From Cordilura impudica (Eukaryota > Arthropoda > Insecta > Diptera > Scathophagidae), in contig OY821518.1 of NCBI GenBank assembly GCA_963682025.1, positions 15,386,922 through 15,450,921 on the forward strand: 64,000 nt of DNA. The letters are read 5' to 3'. Within the stretch, counting starts at the first letter, position 1. Each line of letters opens with the position of its first letter. A program made the translations under genes and the position numbers. The notes under the pieces were generated by a model. It searched no databases and was not told the DNA's origin. It saw nothing but the letters and a program-made list of their open reading frames with translations. Positions 11,771 through 23,239 of the stretch are shown here, piece after piece.

Positions 11771-12790
11771 TAAACATCGACATTGGGTTGAAAGGTGTCA
11801 AAAGTGAGGCTTTATTCAAAAGTTGAAGCTAATATATTATTATATGTTTTAGCACCGGGTTAAAGCAGATCAAAAGCTGTCAAAAAATGTTGTTTACTTT
11901 TTTGTTATACTCTCTCAAAGTTTAACAGTTTTCGCGAATTTCAAGTATTTCAAGTTGTTGGTCCTAGAAATCAAAACCTTTTTAAATGGACGCTTCAACA
12001 TCATGTATTTGACTATCTTTTCGATAATTTTTTTAAAGTAAAATGTAGAAATATTTTTAAATTTTTTTTAATATTATCCTATTTCTTAAATAAATATAGA
12101 GTTTCAAAGTATTAGTGGTTGAGATTGGGTAAAACTGCTTCCATAGTAAATTAATACGGGGTTTCAGCTTGTGGCTTCCAAAAAAAACATTTTGCGTTAA
12201 TTGCAATTACGAAAAATATTTAACTTTTTTTTTTTAAATCCCCAGTTGCAAATCAAAATATGCTGCAAACGCATTAGCCAACACTTGTTCATTGTTTTGT
12301 TTTGTCTTTCTTTTCGTTACTGTGATTTTTATTATTGGCGCTGTAAATATGTAACTTTGTATATCAAAAACTTATTTTGATGATCATGTATATTAGAGTG
12401 GGATGAAAATTAAAAAGTACAATGATACGACAAATTGTAGAAAACTCTTTAATTTGAATGCAGTCGGGAGAAGTCAAATGAAGACATATTTAATAGGTTT
12501 CTACTTAGTTCAGTGCCATTATTTATCGCCAAAAGTAAAAGTTATAAGAAAAGAATTCATCACATACCACAGATGGCACTGGACTTAATAATTTTGCCAA
12601 ACACAGCAGGTGAAGAAGATGTTATTGATGATGAGTATGAAAGTGATGGTTATTATGATGAGTGTGAAATATGAAGTAATGGTGGTTACCAGAATGAAAA
12701 TTTTGTTGATATGGAGCATAATTATTAAAAAAAAAATAAATAAAAATTCCAATACCTGGATTAAAAACATAATTATTTGCTTATTTGTTT
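11771..12790. other. A+T-rich interval without recognised features
   Basis: The longest frame (12610-12894) has a methionine/lysine-rich start from a GATGATG-like run and extends into the PAL element end, so it is not a gene. Nothing else was recognised. Confidence 0.55.
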
Positions 12791-12939
12791 TTTTGATGTG
12801 TAAACATCTATACGCGCCATGGGTTAAATTTCTATTTCACAATACAATCACAAAACCAGAGAAACAAGTGAACCGTAAGACAAAATCGGTGTGAATTATA
12901 ATTGCATTCGTGAAAAAATTGATATGTAATAACCTGTTT

Positions 12940-14410
12940 GAAAATGAAAAACGAAAAACGAAAAATAAAAACTGAAAAATTAAAAATAAAAAATGAAAAA
13001 TGCAACGCGAAAAATGAATCGCGGAAAATGAAAGTTGAAAAATGAAAAAAAAAAAATTACAAATAAAATGTAAAAAATTAAAAATAAAAAATGAAAAAAA
13101 AATGAAAAATGAAAAATAAACAAGTAAGAAAATTATAGTCGGTCTAGACCGACTATACGATACCCTATACCATGCGTTTAGAAACCCTATCTCTTAGGCG
13201 CAACTAACTGGACATTGAAAATAAGCAAAAACCAAATTTGAGTGGGATTTTTATTAATTTTTTTGGCTGCAGATATGAAAAAGTTCATATCGAATGCTAT
13301 ATCTATAAAGGGACTAGGTCCAAAAATGGACCAATCCTGATCATGTTTGGTAAAGTCTCTTGTATTTTGCAAAAATATGTACAAACAAAATTTTTGTTTT
13401 TTAATAGATTTAAGTGAAGATCGGGAAGCAGCTCTATATGGGGTCAAAGGGATCATTTTTGGACTACTAATTAGTGGATGTAATGAACGCATACAAACCC
13501 AATTTGAGTAAGATCTATATGACAATTTGGATCTTATGGCAATTTATGTCGATATCATATGGGTAATTTGTATGGGGGCTAGGTCTGAACATGGACCTAT
13601 TCTCACCAATTTCAATAGCGTTCATCCCATGGCCGATAAAAGCTTATATACCAAATTTCATCAAAATATATTCATATTGGCGACCTGCAGTTTGATTACA
13701 AGCTTTACATGGACACACAGACGGACGGACGGACGGACGGACGGACATTGTTAAATCAACTCAGAAAGTGATTCTGATTCGATCGGTATAATTAAAGATG
13801 GGTCTAGGTCAAATATTTTTGGTTGTTACAAACAGCAGCACAAAGTCATTATACCCAAACCACATAGTGGTATAGGGTATAAACAAGAAAATTAAGAAAC
13901 GAAAATTGAGAAACGAAAAATGAAAAATAAAAAATGAAAACTGAAAAATTAAAAATAAAAAATTAAAAATAAAAAATGAAAAATAAAAAATGAAAAATGA
14001 AAAATAAAAAATAAAAGACGAAAAATTAAAAATTAAAAAAAAAATTGAGAAACGAAAGATGAAAAATAAAAAATAAAAAACTAAAAATAAGAAATAAAAA
14101 ATTAAAAATAAAAAATTAAAAATGAAACGCGAAAAACGAAAAATGAAATTAAAAGTGACAAATAAAAAATGAAAAATGAAAACTGGAAAATAAAAAATGA
14201 AAAATTATAAATAAAAAATCAAATATGAAAAATGAGATATAAAAAAAGAAAAATAAAAAATGTAAAAAGAAAAATAAAAAATGAAAAATGAAAAATGAAA
14301 AACGAATAATGACAAAATTAAAAATAAAAAAAGAAAAATAAAAAATGAAAAATAAAAAATGAAAAATGAAAAATGAAAAATGAAAAATACAAAACGAAAA
14401 ACTAAAAAAT
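12940..14410. repeat. A-rich minisatellite (GAAAAATAAAAAAT type)
   Basis: Two blocks, 12940-13118 and 13884-14410, are built from short units such as GAAAAATGAAAAATAAAA with irregular lengths (roughly 7-14 bp). They are the two halves of one array split by DLE copy E. The plus strand is almost pure purine with interspersed T. Confidence 0.85.
13121..13882 (+). mobile_element. DLE copy E (full length)
   Basis: A full copy: CAAGTAAGAAAATTATAG, the TCGGTCTAGACCGA palindrome, a GGAC tract at about 13722-13745, and the end GTGGTATAGGGTATAAA. A short deletion removes part of the GAGAAGAATCAGTGCAATA segment near 13390. Its flanks on both sides are the same minisatellite, which marks it as a later insertion into the array. 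Confidence 0.8.
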
Positions 14411-14579
14411 AACCAATTGAAATAATAAATAATAATAATTATTGTTATATTAGCAGAGGCCCTGCAGTTGATTGCTATAAGTGATACATAGATGACGCTT
14501 TCTGTTTGATTTTAAAAAAGTGCCATAAAAAATCTTTAAATACTAGATGTTTACACATCTCCTCTGTGATCACATGATT

Positions 14580-15790
14580 TTTTTATTAGAGCATTAAGTA
14601 CACTATAGCTTGCAATTTGACTCATTAATTTATCTCTTTAGAATCCAAAGTTACAATAAAAATTGTGATGCAAGGTAATTTTTTCCGAGAAATAAAAAAG
14701 TGCTTGAAAAGTTTAAAAAATACTATTTTTTCCCCAAATGGTAGTTTTAAATGCGCCAATAATCATTTATATAAACAATTAATTTTTTTTTTTTAATACG
14801 GCTTCCCTAAATTAGTCCTCATTTTGACTATCATTTAATCCACTGTGCAGTGCTAATTTAATGGCAAAAAGCAATTCTTCGACAATTACTTTTCAATAAT
14901 CTGTTCTATGGAAAAGTGTTTCACTAAGAAAAATTCATAACTTTTTTTAGTAGAAAGAAATATTTTTTCTTAGAAAATATATAGTGATATATATATATTG
15001 TATAAAGAAAACTTATGAAAATTTTTATGCAACTTATCCAAGATAGTTGCACTGCTAACATTTATATGTCGTTTGCATTGAAATAAAACACCTCGTTAAA
15101 AAAAAAAGTAATTTGGATTAAATATGAAGTTTAGTAGATGTGAACGAATTAAAATGACTTCAAACAATTTAGCGTTTGGGGAAAAAAGAAGTTAGTACTG
15201 CAACAAAATGGATTTCTTTCTTTGAATTTTCCCGGGCGCTGAATAAACTTATAAATTTTCCGAAAAAGGCCACGAATATTGCAGCGTTGTACTAAAATGC
15301 GCTGCATACATATTGGCTTAAACTTTTTTAACTATATGCCGTTATCAATTATGACAACACTTTGTTAATAATTGGTTGACAGCAATTCAAAAAAAATTCA
15401 TAGCGAAATAAGAAAAAGAAAAGCATAAGATTTGATTATAAAGCCGCTTGAATTAACAATAAAATTTGATAAAGCAAAAACATAATAACATTTTCAAACA
15501 TAATTATTTAAAAGATTTTATTTTCTGCGTCATAATGAGAATTTTGTAAAGAACTTGTTAATTGAGAAAATAATTTTGATTTATTAGCCGATTTTATAAA
15601 AGCATAAATGAAATCGAAATAGTGAGAAAAGCAATTCAGAAGCGATTTCTTAGTCACTTTTATAAAGGCGGGATCGTACAAAAAAAAAATAAAATAAATA
15701 AATGGATTTCTGTAAGAAAAATGATGCTTCCTTAAAAAGTGCATTCTGAGATAAGGACGATCTTGTTTTTAATTTAAAATACTTTAGCAA
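14580..15790. other. A+T-rich interval without recognised features
   Basis: No gene, RNA or known repeat was recognised. Frames do not exceed about 80 codons and show no motif. Confidence 0.6.
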
Positions 15791-15793
15791 TTT

Positions 15794-16600
15794 GTATACC
15801 CTATATCACTGTGTGGATAAGGTATAATGACTTTGTGCTGATGTTTGTAGCTACCAAAAATATTTGACCTAGACCCATCTTTTATTATAGCGATCGACTC
15901 AGAAAGTAATTCTAGGATGTCCGTTAGTCCGTCCCTCCCTCCGTCCCTCCCTCCGTCCGCCTGTCCACCTGTCTGTCTGTCTGTCCAGCTGTGTGACCAT
16001 GGTAATTCCGCAGGTCGCAAATATGAATATATATTGGTGAAATTTGGCATTCGGACGATTGCTGTAGAAATAGGTGAAAATCGGCGCATGTGCAGACTTT
16101 GTCCCCATACAAATGACCCCTATCTGATCGACTTAAATTGCCATATGATCCCAATTATCATACAAATCTCGGTCAAACTGTGTTTGTATGTGTTTATTTC
16201 ATCTTTTAATCAGTAGTGTAAAATTAAACCTTATAGGATAATTCTCAGTAACCCCCACATAAGCTGCTTCCCGGCCTTCACTTAAACCTAGCAAAAACAA
16301 AAATATTGCACAGATTTCTCTAAAATTTGGTTTGTATTTTTGTTTTGCAAAAAAGAAGTGAAGTTTACCAAATATGGACAGGATCGGTCAATTTGTCGAT
16401 AAATATTCCATACAAATATAGCATCCGATAATAACTTTTTCAAATCTGTAGGCAAAAAAATTAATAAACATTCCACTTAGTTTTGGTTTATGCTTATTTT
16501 CTATACCAAAATAATTGGATCTAGGACCAATTCTCCAAACGCATGGTAATGGGTATTGAATAGTCGATTTAGATCGCATATAATTTTTTACATGTTTTTA
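15794..16600 (-). mobile_element. DLE copy F, diverged
   Basis: It starts with TATACCCTATATCACTGTGT and ends with TAGTCGATTTAGATCGCATA, where the palindrome has decayed. The microsatellite has changed to a mixture of TCCC, GTCC and GTCT units at 15918-15989. Substitutions throughout make this one of the older copies. Confidence 0.72.
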
Positions 16601-16739
16601 GATATATTTGAGGTATCACTTGATGATGACCTAATTGTTCAAGAAAAAAAGGGAAGAACTATTAAAGAATCAGTTAAAACCGAAGGCCAAATTAAGATGT
16701 ACAAAACTGCTGACCTAGCGTCTAAATACACTTAACAGC

Positions 16740-17560
16740 AGTTAATAGTGCAAAAAATAAATCAGTCATATATTGCTTTATTAACTGTGCTAACCGTAAT
16801 GCTGGATGCAAACTTAAGAGAACATCAGTACGAATCAATAAAATAGGCTTAGCAAACAGAGGGGTATAATATTTTACTACCTTCTATAAAGGAACTAGAT
16901 GATAAAAAAAAATTGTTTCCCAATGAAGTACGAGTATCAGAAAAGTAAAGTTATTGGCACGAAAATGTTAACTGCGTCGAATTGACATTGCGATGGCTCT
17001 TGTGGTCATACAGAGTTCAGTCGGAGTTTGCGATTGGCATTGGCGGTGCCTTTAAGTTTAAAATCAAGCCCTGAAGTCTATAATCAACAAGGTACTGCCA
17101 TCTAATAAGGAGACTAAAGAAAAAGTTTTAACAGTTGTTGAGAACATGAAGCCCGATTATGCTGCTTTGGAGCAAAGGAATGTTGTAGTATGAGGCAAAC
17201 AATTCAATATAAGACACCATTCAGTGTTTACGATGCTAGAAAGAAACACGGCTCAGACAGATAGAAATACTGCTTCAGCAGTCGAATGTTATATTTGTAA
17301 AACAAAACCCTCGGAAATGAACAAATTCGAATAAAATTAATGGAATGTATAATCCATATTGCTTATAACATGCCTTCGAAGAGAGGTTTATAACCGAAGC
17401 AAAATCTTAGGTTTTAAAACAAGAAATCAAGCATGGAATTCAGATGGATTTAAGGAAATAATGAGCTTGTGAGTGGATGCTGCACAACAGGTATCTATCT
17501 GCATTCTTTGCTGATAATAACAGGTGCTTTAATGAAGAACTTATACATCTTTTATTGTAC
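16740..17560 (+). pseudogene. Transib-like (RAG1-related) transposase fossil
   Basis: Several frames in order read like a Transib transposase. MLDANLREHQYESIK and then SIKELDDKKKLFPNEVRVSE resemble the conserved N-terminal part. CDGSCGHTEFS at about 16992-17024 resembles the block carrying the first catalytic Asp (DGS.GHS.Y). NKETKEKVLTVVENMK lies at about 17090. HSVFTMLE, then ECYICKTKPSEMNK with its C-x2-C pair, is at about 17218-17325. ECIIHIAYNM is at about 17344. Frames switch repeatedly and stops are present, so the gene is dead. No terminal repeats were found. The family call rests on the order of remembered motifs and needs a profile search. Confidence 0.55.
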
Positions 17561-17991
17561 GTCAAATAATAACTTGTGGCCTGAAAGTTGCCACTGTGAA
17601 GTTTCATGAATTTGGTAGCAATACGGCTGAGCTATTTGCGTGAAATTCCCAAGCAGCTCACAACTTCCGGTCTTATACCAAGAGTTCCCTGGTAATGTCA
17701 TGCAGCCACCCGTCTGTTGGCAGGCAAAGTGAGAAGGCGTATAATACTGGGTAACCTGAATGGCATGTTATCACCAATGCGTCTCAGGCAATTAAGCGAC
17801 AATCGTAATAACAACAATCGCTGAAGCTCAGTATTTTTTCAACATAGTCGGGATGGCGGCTTCAAGCTGGCGGCCCCTGCACCATCATTGGACACAGTGG
17901 ACCAACCATCCACTTGTCCGAAACTCAAACGATTAATGAAACTACTACAGGAGAAATAATAGCAATACCCCACACATCGATGGCAACATTT

Positions 17992-18700
17992 GGCACACGA
18001 AAACGGATAAGAATTGGACAATGGAACGTAAGAACGCTTAGCGAAGCGTCAAGGCTAGCACAAGTAGAGGCAGAAATGTTGAAGCTTAATGTTGCGATTT
18101 TAGGTAGGAAACGTTGTGTTATATAGCGGTAAAGAAAGCAGGAGAGAAAGCGGGGTAGCATTTGTAGTATCCAAAGAGCTAAAGACAACTCTAAGTTCAT
18201 GGAATCCTATATCAGATCGTATTATTACAGCCCCGTTTTTCAGTAAAGTTGGAATATACATTAGCATCGTGCAATGCTATGCACCCACAGAGGATGTCAA
18301 CTAATAGCTACTGTTAACAAAATAGCAAACCGTGGTATACTTATCCTAAGTGGTGATTTTAATGCCCAGATTGGCAATGACAACCATGGCCTAACCCATA
18401 TCATGGGAACACATGGCCTGGGAGCTAGAAATAAGAATGGTGAACGTTTTATAGAGTTTTGTCAGGCATTCCAACTCGTGATCGGTGGTTCGATTTTTCC
18501 CCACAAAAATATACACAAATACACATGGGAATCCCCAGACTGTCAGACACGTAATCAAATAGATCACATTTGTATCCGCCGCAAATGGAGAGGGTCTCTA
18601 ATAGATGTACGCACCAAAAGAGGTGCCGACTTATACAGCGACCACGAGCTAGTGGTAGCTACAATAAGAATAAAGCTTAAAAAATGTATAAGAGAAACCC
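17992..18700 (+). pseudogene. RTE endonuclease domain remnant
   Basis: The domain nicks target DNA for target-primed reverse transcription. RIGQWNVRTLSEASRL opens it at about 18008; the middle gives GVAFVVSKEL and VQCYAPTED; GDFNAQIGND follows at about 18352; the C-terminal part has RNQIDHICI and YSDHELV at about 18636, the Asp-His pair that ends the AP-endonuclease fold. Two frame breaks (near 18110 and 18297) remove short segments, so it cannot be active as it stands. Catalytic-type motifs are otherwise preserved, suggesting moderate age. Confidence 0.75.
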
Positions 18701-20690
18701 ACAGATAACACACAAACGCTTTGATGTCACCAAATTGAAAGTTAAAGAGAAAAGGGACGAAGTTGGGGAAGAACTAAGGGAATGTGTTCAATCAGAAAAC
18801 ACTTCCTGGGAAGCAACGTGTCACAAGATTAGGGATATTGCCAAAGATAAAATAGGTTATAAACAAAAGACAGAAAGGAAATCATGGTTATACGATAACA
18901 CCTGGAAACTTATTCAAGAAAGAAATCAGTTGAAACAAAAAAACTTGAAAATCCCTACTATAAACCACAATACAGCGCAGTGGCAAAAGCCGTAAAGAGA
19001 TCAGCCCGAAATGATAAAAGGAAGTATTTAGAATCTATCGCCGGTGATGCAGAAACAGCTGCAGGGTCAAACAACATGAAAGAGCTATATCAGATAATAA
19101 ATCGTCTATCAAATCAAAATATGAATCGTAACCATGCTATAAAGGACTCTGATGGTCAGCTTCTGACAAATACTGAAGAACAAACCAGAAGATGGAAGCA
19201 ACACTTCTAGGAAATAAGCAACATTACTTATGAAATTCCGGAAAGCTCTCAGAATATGGATTCACATACAATAATCAACAACGCAATAACCACAGAACAC
19301 CCAAGCATCGAAGAAATTAGGTGTGCTATCTCAAAAAGACGGAATCCCTCCAGAGATACTTCAAACGAACCCAACGATAGCTGCAGAAATGGTATACCCA
19401 TATATACGTGATGCTTGGATTAATGAAGAACTTCCTAGTACTTGGACTAAAGGTATAATAATTAAACTACCGAAAAAGAACGACCTAAATGTGTGTGATA
19501 ATTGGCGAGGTATCACACTGCTTAAGGCACTGAAAAGGCATTACGAGACGAACAAGCTGGTTTTCGTCCTCATCGTAACTGTGTAGACCAAGCCAACACT
19601 CTTCGCGTTATAATAGAGCAATCGGTTGAATGGCGCACACCATTGTATTTAGTTTTTATTGACTTCAAAAAAGCTTTTGATTCCATAAGACGAAGTGCAA
19701 TATGGGCTGCATTAACAGCAAAAGGGGTACCAATGAAATTGATAAACATAATTAAAGCCATGTACAACAACACTACTCTACAAGTTCGGCATAATGGCAT
19801 GACCAGTGAACCCTTTCAGACAAACGTTGGAGTGAAAAAATGATGCCCACTATCTCCTCTACTATTTGCTGTTATATTAGATGAAGTCATGTTAAAGCTC
19901 TCCAGGAAAAATGGGGTATCGTATGGGACTTTCAAAAACATCTAGAAGATTTGGATTTCGCTGACGATATTTGCCTCATGTCACACAATTTTAACGACAT
20001 GCAGAGCAAAGTGAATGATCTGGGAACACTGGCAAAATAAGTTGGACTAGAAATAAACATTTCGAAAACACATGCAATGCGAATCAACAACACAATCGAT
20101 AACCACATTCTAATACAAAACCAACGCATACAATATGTTAACTCAATCTTCTACTTATGATGTATAATGTCGATAGACGGCGGCGTGGAAGAAGATGTGA
20201 GAAACAGGCTGAAAAAGGCAAGATCAGCCTTTGGCCGCTTGAAAAGAACTTGGCGGTCACCCCAAATCTCGAAGAAGACAAAGATTCGAATATTTAACGC
20301 ATGCGTGAAATCAACTCTGCTGTACGGTAGGCGAAACCTGGCTGATGCTAAGCGTAATAGTACAGAGACTTCAGGTCTTTATAAATAAATGCCTGCGAAT
20401 AATTTGTCGCATGTTTTGGCCGAAAACAACAACCAATACTGATCTTTGAGATTGACGAACGAGGTACCTATAAATTGCCAAATAACAAAAAGAAAGTGGA
20501 AATGGATAGGGCACACATTAAGAAAGCCAAACGGTAGCATTACGAGGACTGCTTTAGTATGGAATCCTGAAGGCAGCCGACGCCCCGGTCGTCCAAAGAA
20601 CTCTTGGCGCAGAACACTTAACCGAGAACTTAAAATATTAAACAAACAACGACAGACAAAAAACAATTCCCCTTATTTAAACTAATTGCC
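18700..20690 (+). pseudogene. RTE reverse transcriptase remnant
   Basis: Frames in order: a linker with WLYDNTWKLIQERN, then RRWKQHF ending at a stop near 19210, then IPPEILQTNPTIAAEMV and NWRGITLLK (near 19500). YLVFIDFKKAFDSIRRSA (near 19645-19695) contains the first catalytic Asp. LDFADDICLMS (near 19950) is the FADD catalytic box. The tail is RRPGRPKNSWRR near 20580. Several frameshifts separate these pieces. Both catalytic boxes survive, but the protein cannot be made. Confidence 0.75.
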
Positions 20691-20762
20691 GACGGAGAAG
20701 GTTGTATTCAAACGCTAGAGGACAAGGAAGAACAAGAAGTAGCGAGAACTAAATTTACATCT

Positions 20763-22544
20763 ATGCTAGAGAATCATATAAACAAACAAAATCTAAGTAG
20801 GAGAGAGCGCTTTACATTAAACACAGTGGGTCAAACCAAAAATTTTTTGCACAAAAATAGAAATATTTTAATATTGAATGCCGACAAAGGGAATGTAACT
20901 GTTGCGATGGAAAAATCGGACTATGAAAGTAGAATGAATAACATCCTGAATGATATGATGACGTATAGGAGGATAAACAAAGACCCTACATCATCGTTAC
21001 AGAGAACGAACAGTGAACTGGTCGATGAATTATATAAGTGCAATAGTATTTCTGTGATAGAGAAAAAGAGGCTTAAAAATGACGCGGCATTAGCACCCAG
21101 AATATATGGACTCCCAAAGATCCATAAGGATGGATTCCCACTTAGACCAATCTGTGCATCAGTTAACTCACCGTCTAGTGGGTTATGTAAACTTTTGACT
21201 AACATACTGAAAAAGCTTACAGAAGATTCAGAATTTAATATAAGGGATGCTGTGTAATTTAGGAATAAGATTAATAATAGTAATATATATGATGACGAAA
21301 CATTAATTTCATTTGACGTAATATCCTTATTCCCAAGTATACCAGTAGAATACGCAATCAATGTAATTAAGGATAAATGGGAGGAAATAAAAAAACACAC
21401 AACAATACCCAAAGACTTATTTATAAAGATATTGAAATTCTGCATAAAAGACTCACGGTATTTTAAATATAAAGATAAATTATACACACAACACAAATGT
21501 CTACCTATGGGATCACCAGCATCACCCATCGTAGCAGATATTGTTATGGAGGATCTTTTTAAAAACCTGTATGGATAAAATGGAGGAAAAACCAAGACTT
21601 CTAACCAAATATGTTGACGACCTTTTTGGGATTGTAAAAACAAGTGCAATAAAAAAGACGTTTGACCAGTTGAACAGTTTTCACGTACAAATTAAATTTA
21701 CGGCTGAAGAGGAGGATAAGGGAGAACTACCATACCTGGATACGTTAGTTATAAGGAAGGATGGAAAAATTAAAATAGACTGGTATCAAAAACCCACATC
21801 ATCTGGAAGAATCATTAATTTCTACTCATGCCAACCAAAAAGTATTAATATGAATACGGCCAACAACTTAATAAGCAGAGTACTTTCTATTAGCGATCCA
21901 GATTTTCATAGAAAGAACATAGTTAAACTAAAGGAAATACTTAAGAGAAATGCTTTTCCTACAAAAATTATTAACAGTCTTTTTAAAAACCAGCAAAACC
22001 GGACAACTAGACGAGATGAAACATCAAAAATATACAAATCGATGACATATGTACCAATAATTTCGGAAAGAATATCAAAATCAAAATTATATAACACCGA
22101 AAAATTTAAAGTGGCATCAACGACCACAAACACATTAAGACCACTGTTTTCGAATACAAAAAGTAAACACGAAAAAATGGAAAATTCCAACGTAATTTAT
22201 AAAATAAACTGCACTGGTGACGAAAACAACATATGCAAACAAGTATATGTTGGGACAACAAAAAACAAATTAAAAGATTATCAGGACACAGATCGGATCT
22301 AAGAAATAGAAATAAATTATTGACACAAAAAACGGCACTCATGGCCCATTGTGCAGAATACAAACATTTACCAAACTTGGATGACGTTGAGATTTTACAA
22401 AGAGAGGATAAATATAACAAACGATACACACTTGAAATGTTACATATTATAAACATACCGAGAGAGAACCGAATGAATTATAAAACCGACACCGATAATT
22501 GCGCTCAAAGCTATCGTCACATCATAAACAAAAAATTGATTTAG
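20763..22544 (+). pseudogene. Penelope RT + GIY-YIG polyprotein, three breaks
   Basis: The reverse transcriptase begins with a region containing ILNADKGNVTVAMEKSDYE, a Penelope hallmark, then APRIYGLPKIHKDGFPLRPI. SFDVISLFPSIP at about 21309 carries the first catalytic Asp, CLPMGSPASPIVADI follows at about 21500, and YVDDLFGIV at about 21609 is the catalytic YxDD box. LPYLDTLVIRKDG then precedes the linker. The GIY-YIG region has VIYKINCTG, VYVGTTKNKLK and LSGHRSDLRN (22190-22310). An in-frame TAA at 21255-21257 and frameshifts near 21575 and 22265 disrupt it. Otherwise the frame is well kept, which implies a fairly recent loss. The stop lies at 22542-22544. Confidence 0.85.
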
Positions 22545-22678
22545 TGCAATATTGAATGTGTAAACGTTATGACGTACATGTATTAAGTTAATTATTGTTA
22601 CTCGTAGGTTTGTTTTTATTGTTCTTTGAGTTACATTATGTTAAAAATGTTTTTATGTTATATATATAATTTAGATTC

Positions 22679-22707
22679 CTGAAGATGCTATCTAATTGAT
22701 AGCGATA
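22679..22707 (+). ncRNA. hammerhead-ribozyme-like motif in Penelope 3' region
   Basis: CTGAAGA (22679-22685) fits the hammerhead CUGANGA box. It is followed by a 6-bp stem GCTATC/GATAGC closing the loop TAATT, then GATA where an active ribozyme needs GAAA. Penelope-like elements are known to carry hammerhead motifs. If this is one, the changed A makes it probably inactive. Confidence 0.4.
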
Positions 22708-22759
22708 TATTGGATGAAATAAACAATTGAAGTATAAGAACAACAATGGCCTCAAGCTT

Positions 22760-23100
22760 AATTATTTTTATCTAAAAATTACAACAAAAAGGTGGAAATA
22801 ACAATCAAGTTTATTATTAAACAAAACTTTTGATGAAATTAAAATTATATGTAACGATAGATTAAGTTGGAATAATCTTGTAGAAGCCCTATGTTCCCAA
22901 GTGGAATGAATAAAGGAAAAAAAAAAAAATTTGTTAAAAAATATAAGTGATACTTCGTGCTGTTACTGCCCATAAAATACTAAAACATGTAAAGGAGATA
23001 GTTGTATCAGAACTACTTCAAATTGGTATGCTCTCCGTGGAAGCCGAAAAGTACGAAATAAAAATTACAAAAAGTATAGATTAATGTTTTTTTTTAGAAA
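22760..23100. other. A+T-rich interval without recognised features
   Basis: No gene or repeat was recognised. Confidence 0.5.
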
Positions 23101-23109
23101 TGCTGTTTG

Positions 23110-23235
23110 CATCGCTTGCTTGCGCCCCAGTAGGTGACTAGGTAGCGTGCTCGCCTATCATGAGAGGGGTCGTGGGTTCGATTCCCACCAGAGGCTTTGG
23201 TCTGCCGCTGCAAAAAAAAAAAAAAAAAAAAAATG
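23110..23235 (+). mobile_element. tRNA-derived SINE (Met-like head)
   Basis: The stretch 23125-23196 resembles a tRNA: an A-box-like TAGGTGACTAGG, the anticodon-loop region CTATCATGAG (CAT), and a clear B box GGGTTCGATTCCCACC. It is followed by TTTGGTCTGCCGCTGC and a run of about 23 A (23211-23233). The acceptor stem pairs imperfectly, and the unrelated tail plus poly(A) fit a SINE rather than a tRNA gene. It would be transcribed by RNA polymerase III from the internal A and B boxes. Confidence 0.65.
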
Positions 23236-23239
23236 AACA

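Larger units (their letters stand above)
12795..14559 (+). mobile_element. PAL element 1 with internal minisatellite
   Basis: GATGTGTAAACATC at 12795-12808 and its exact reverse complement GATGTTTACACATC at 14546-14559 bound this block. The left subterminal region (TATACGCGC, CTATTTCACAATACAATCAC, then GTGAAAAAATT near 12912) recurs at 39554-39690 and, inverted, at 35100-35249. The right subterminal region (CATCTCC, TGTGATC, CACATGATTTTTT) recurs at 46061-46100. The interior is a minisatellite (about 12940-14410) interrupted by DLE copy E. The layout of inverted termini, a common 5' segment and central tandem repeats resembles DINE/Helentron-type elements with tandem-repeat cores. Confidence 0.65.
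17690..20690 (+). mobile_element. RTE-type LINE, decayed
   Basis: A non-LTR retrotransposon with an AP endonuclease followed by a reverse transcriptase. A non-coding 5' stretch starts near 17690. The coding region runs from about 17914 to 20690 with many frameshifts and stops. The C-terminal part (EEDVRNRLKKARSAFGRLKR, FNACVKSTLLYG, KRKWKWIGHTLRKP, RRPGRPKNSWRR) is typical of the RTE/BovB-like group. No poly(A) was found; Penelope sequence follows directly. Confidence 0.75.
20700..22750 (+). mobile_element. Penelope-like element
   Basis: A Penelope retroelement with reverse transcriptase then GIY-YIG endonuclease. It follows the RTE LINE with no visible gap. The 3' end is non-coding and A+T-rich, with a hammerhead-like segment at 22679-22707 and GATGAAATAAACAATTGAAG near 22714. 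I found no second terminal copy, so the structure is probably incomplete at the 5' side. Confidence 0.8.

Noticed and set aside
12610..12894. Frame of 94 codons as a gene
   Set aside because: Its start is a GATGATGAG-like low-complexity run and its end lies in PAL terminal sequence.
15917..16216. Overlapping frames of about 100 codons near the TCCC/GTCC tract
   Set aside because: Proline/serine and arginine/glycine-rich translations of a microsatellite inside DLE copy F.
23125..23196. Functional tRNA-Met gene
   Set aside because: The acceptor stem pairs imperfectly, an extra tail and poly(A) follow at once, and the form fits a SINE.
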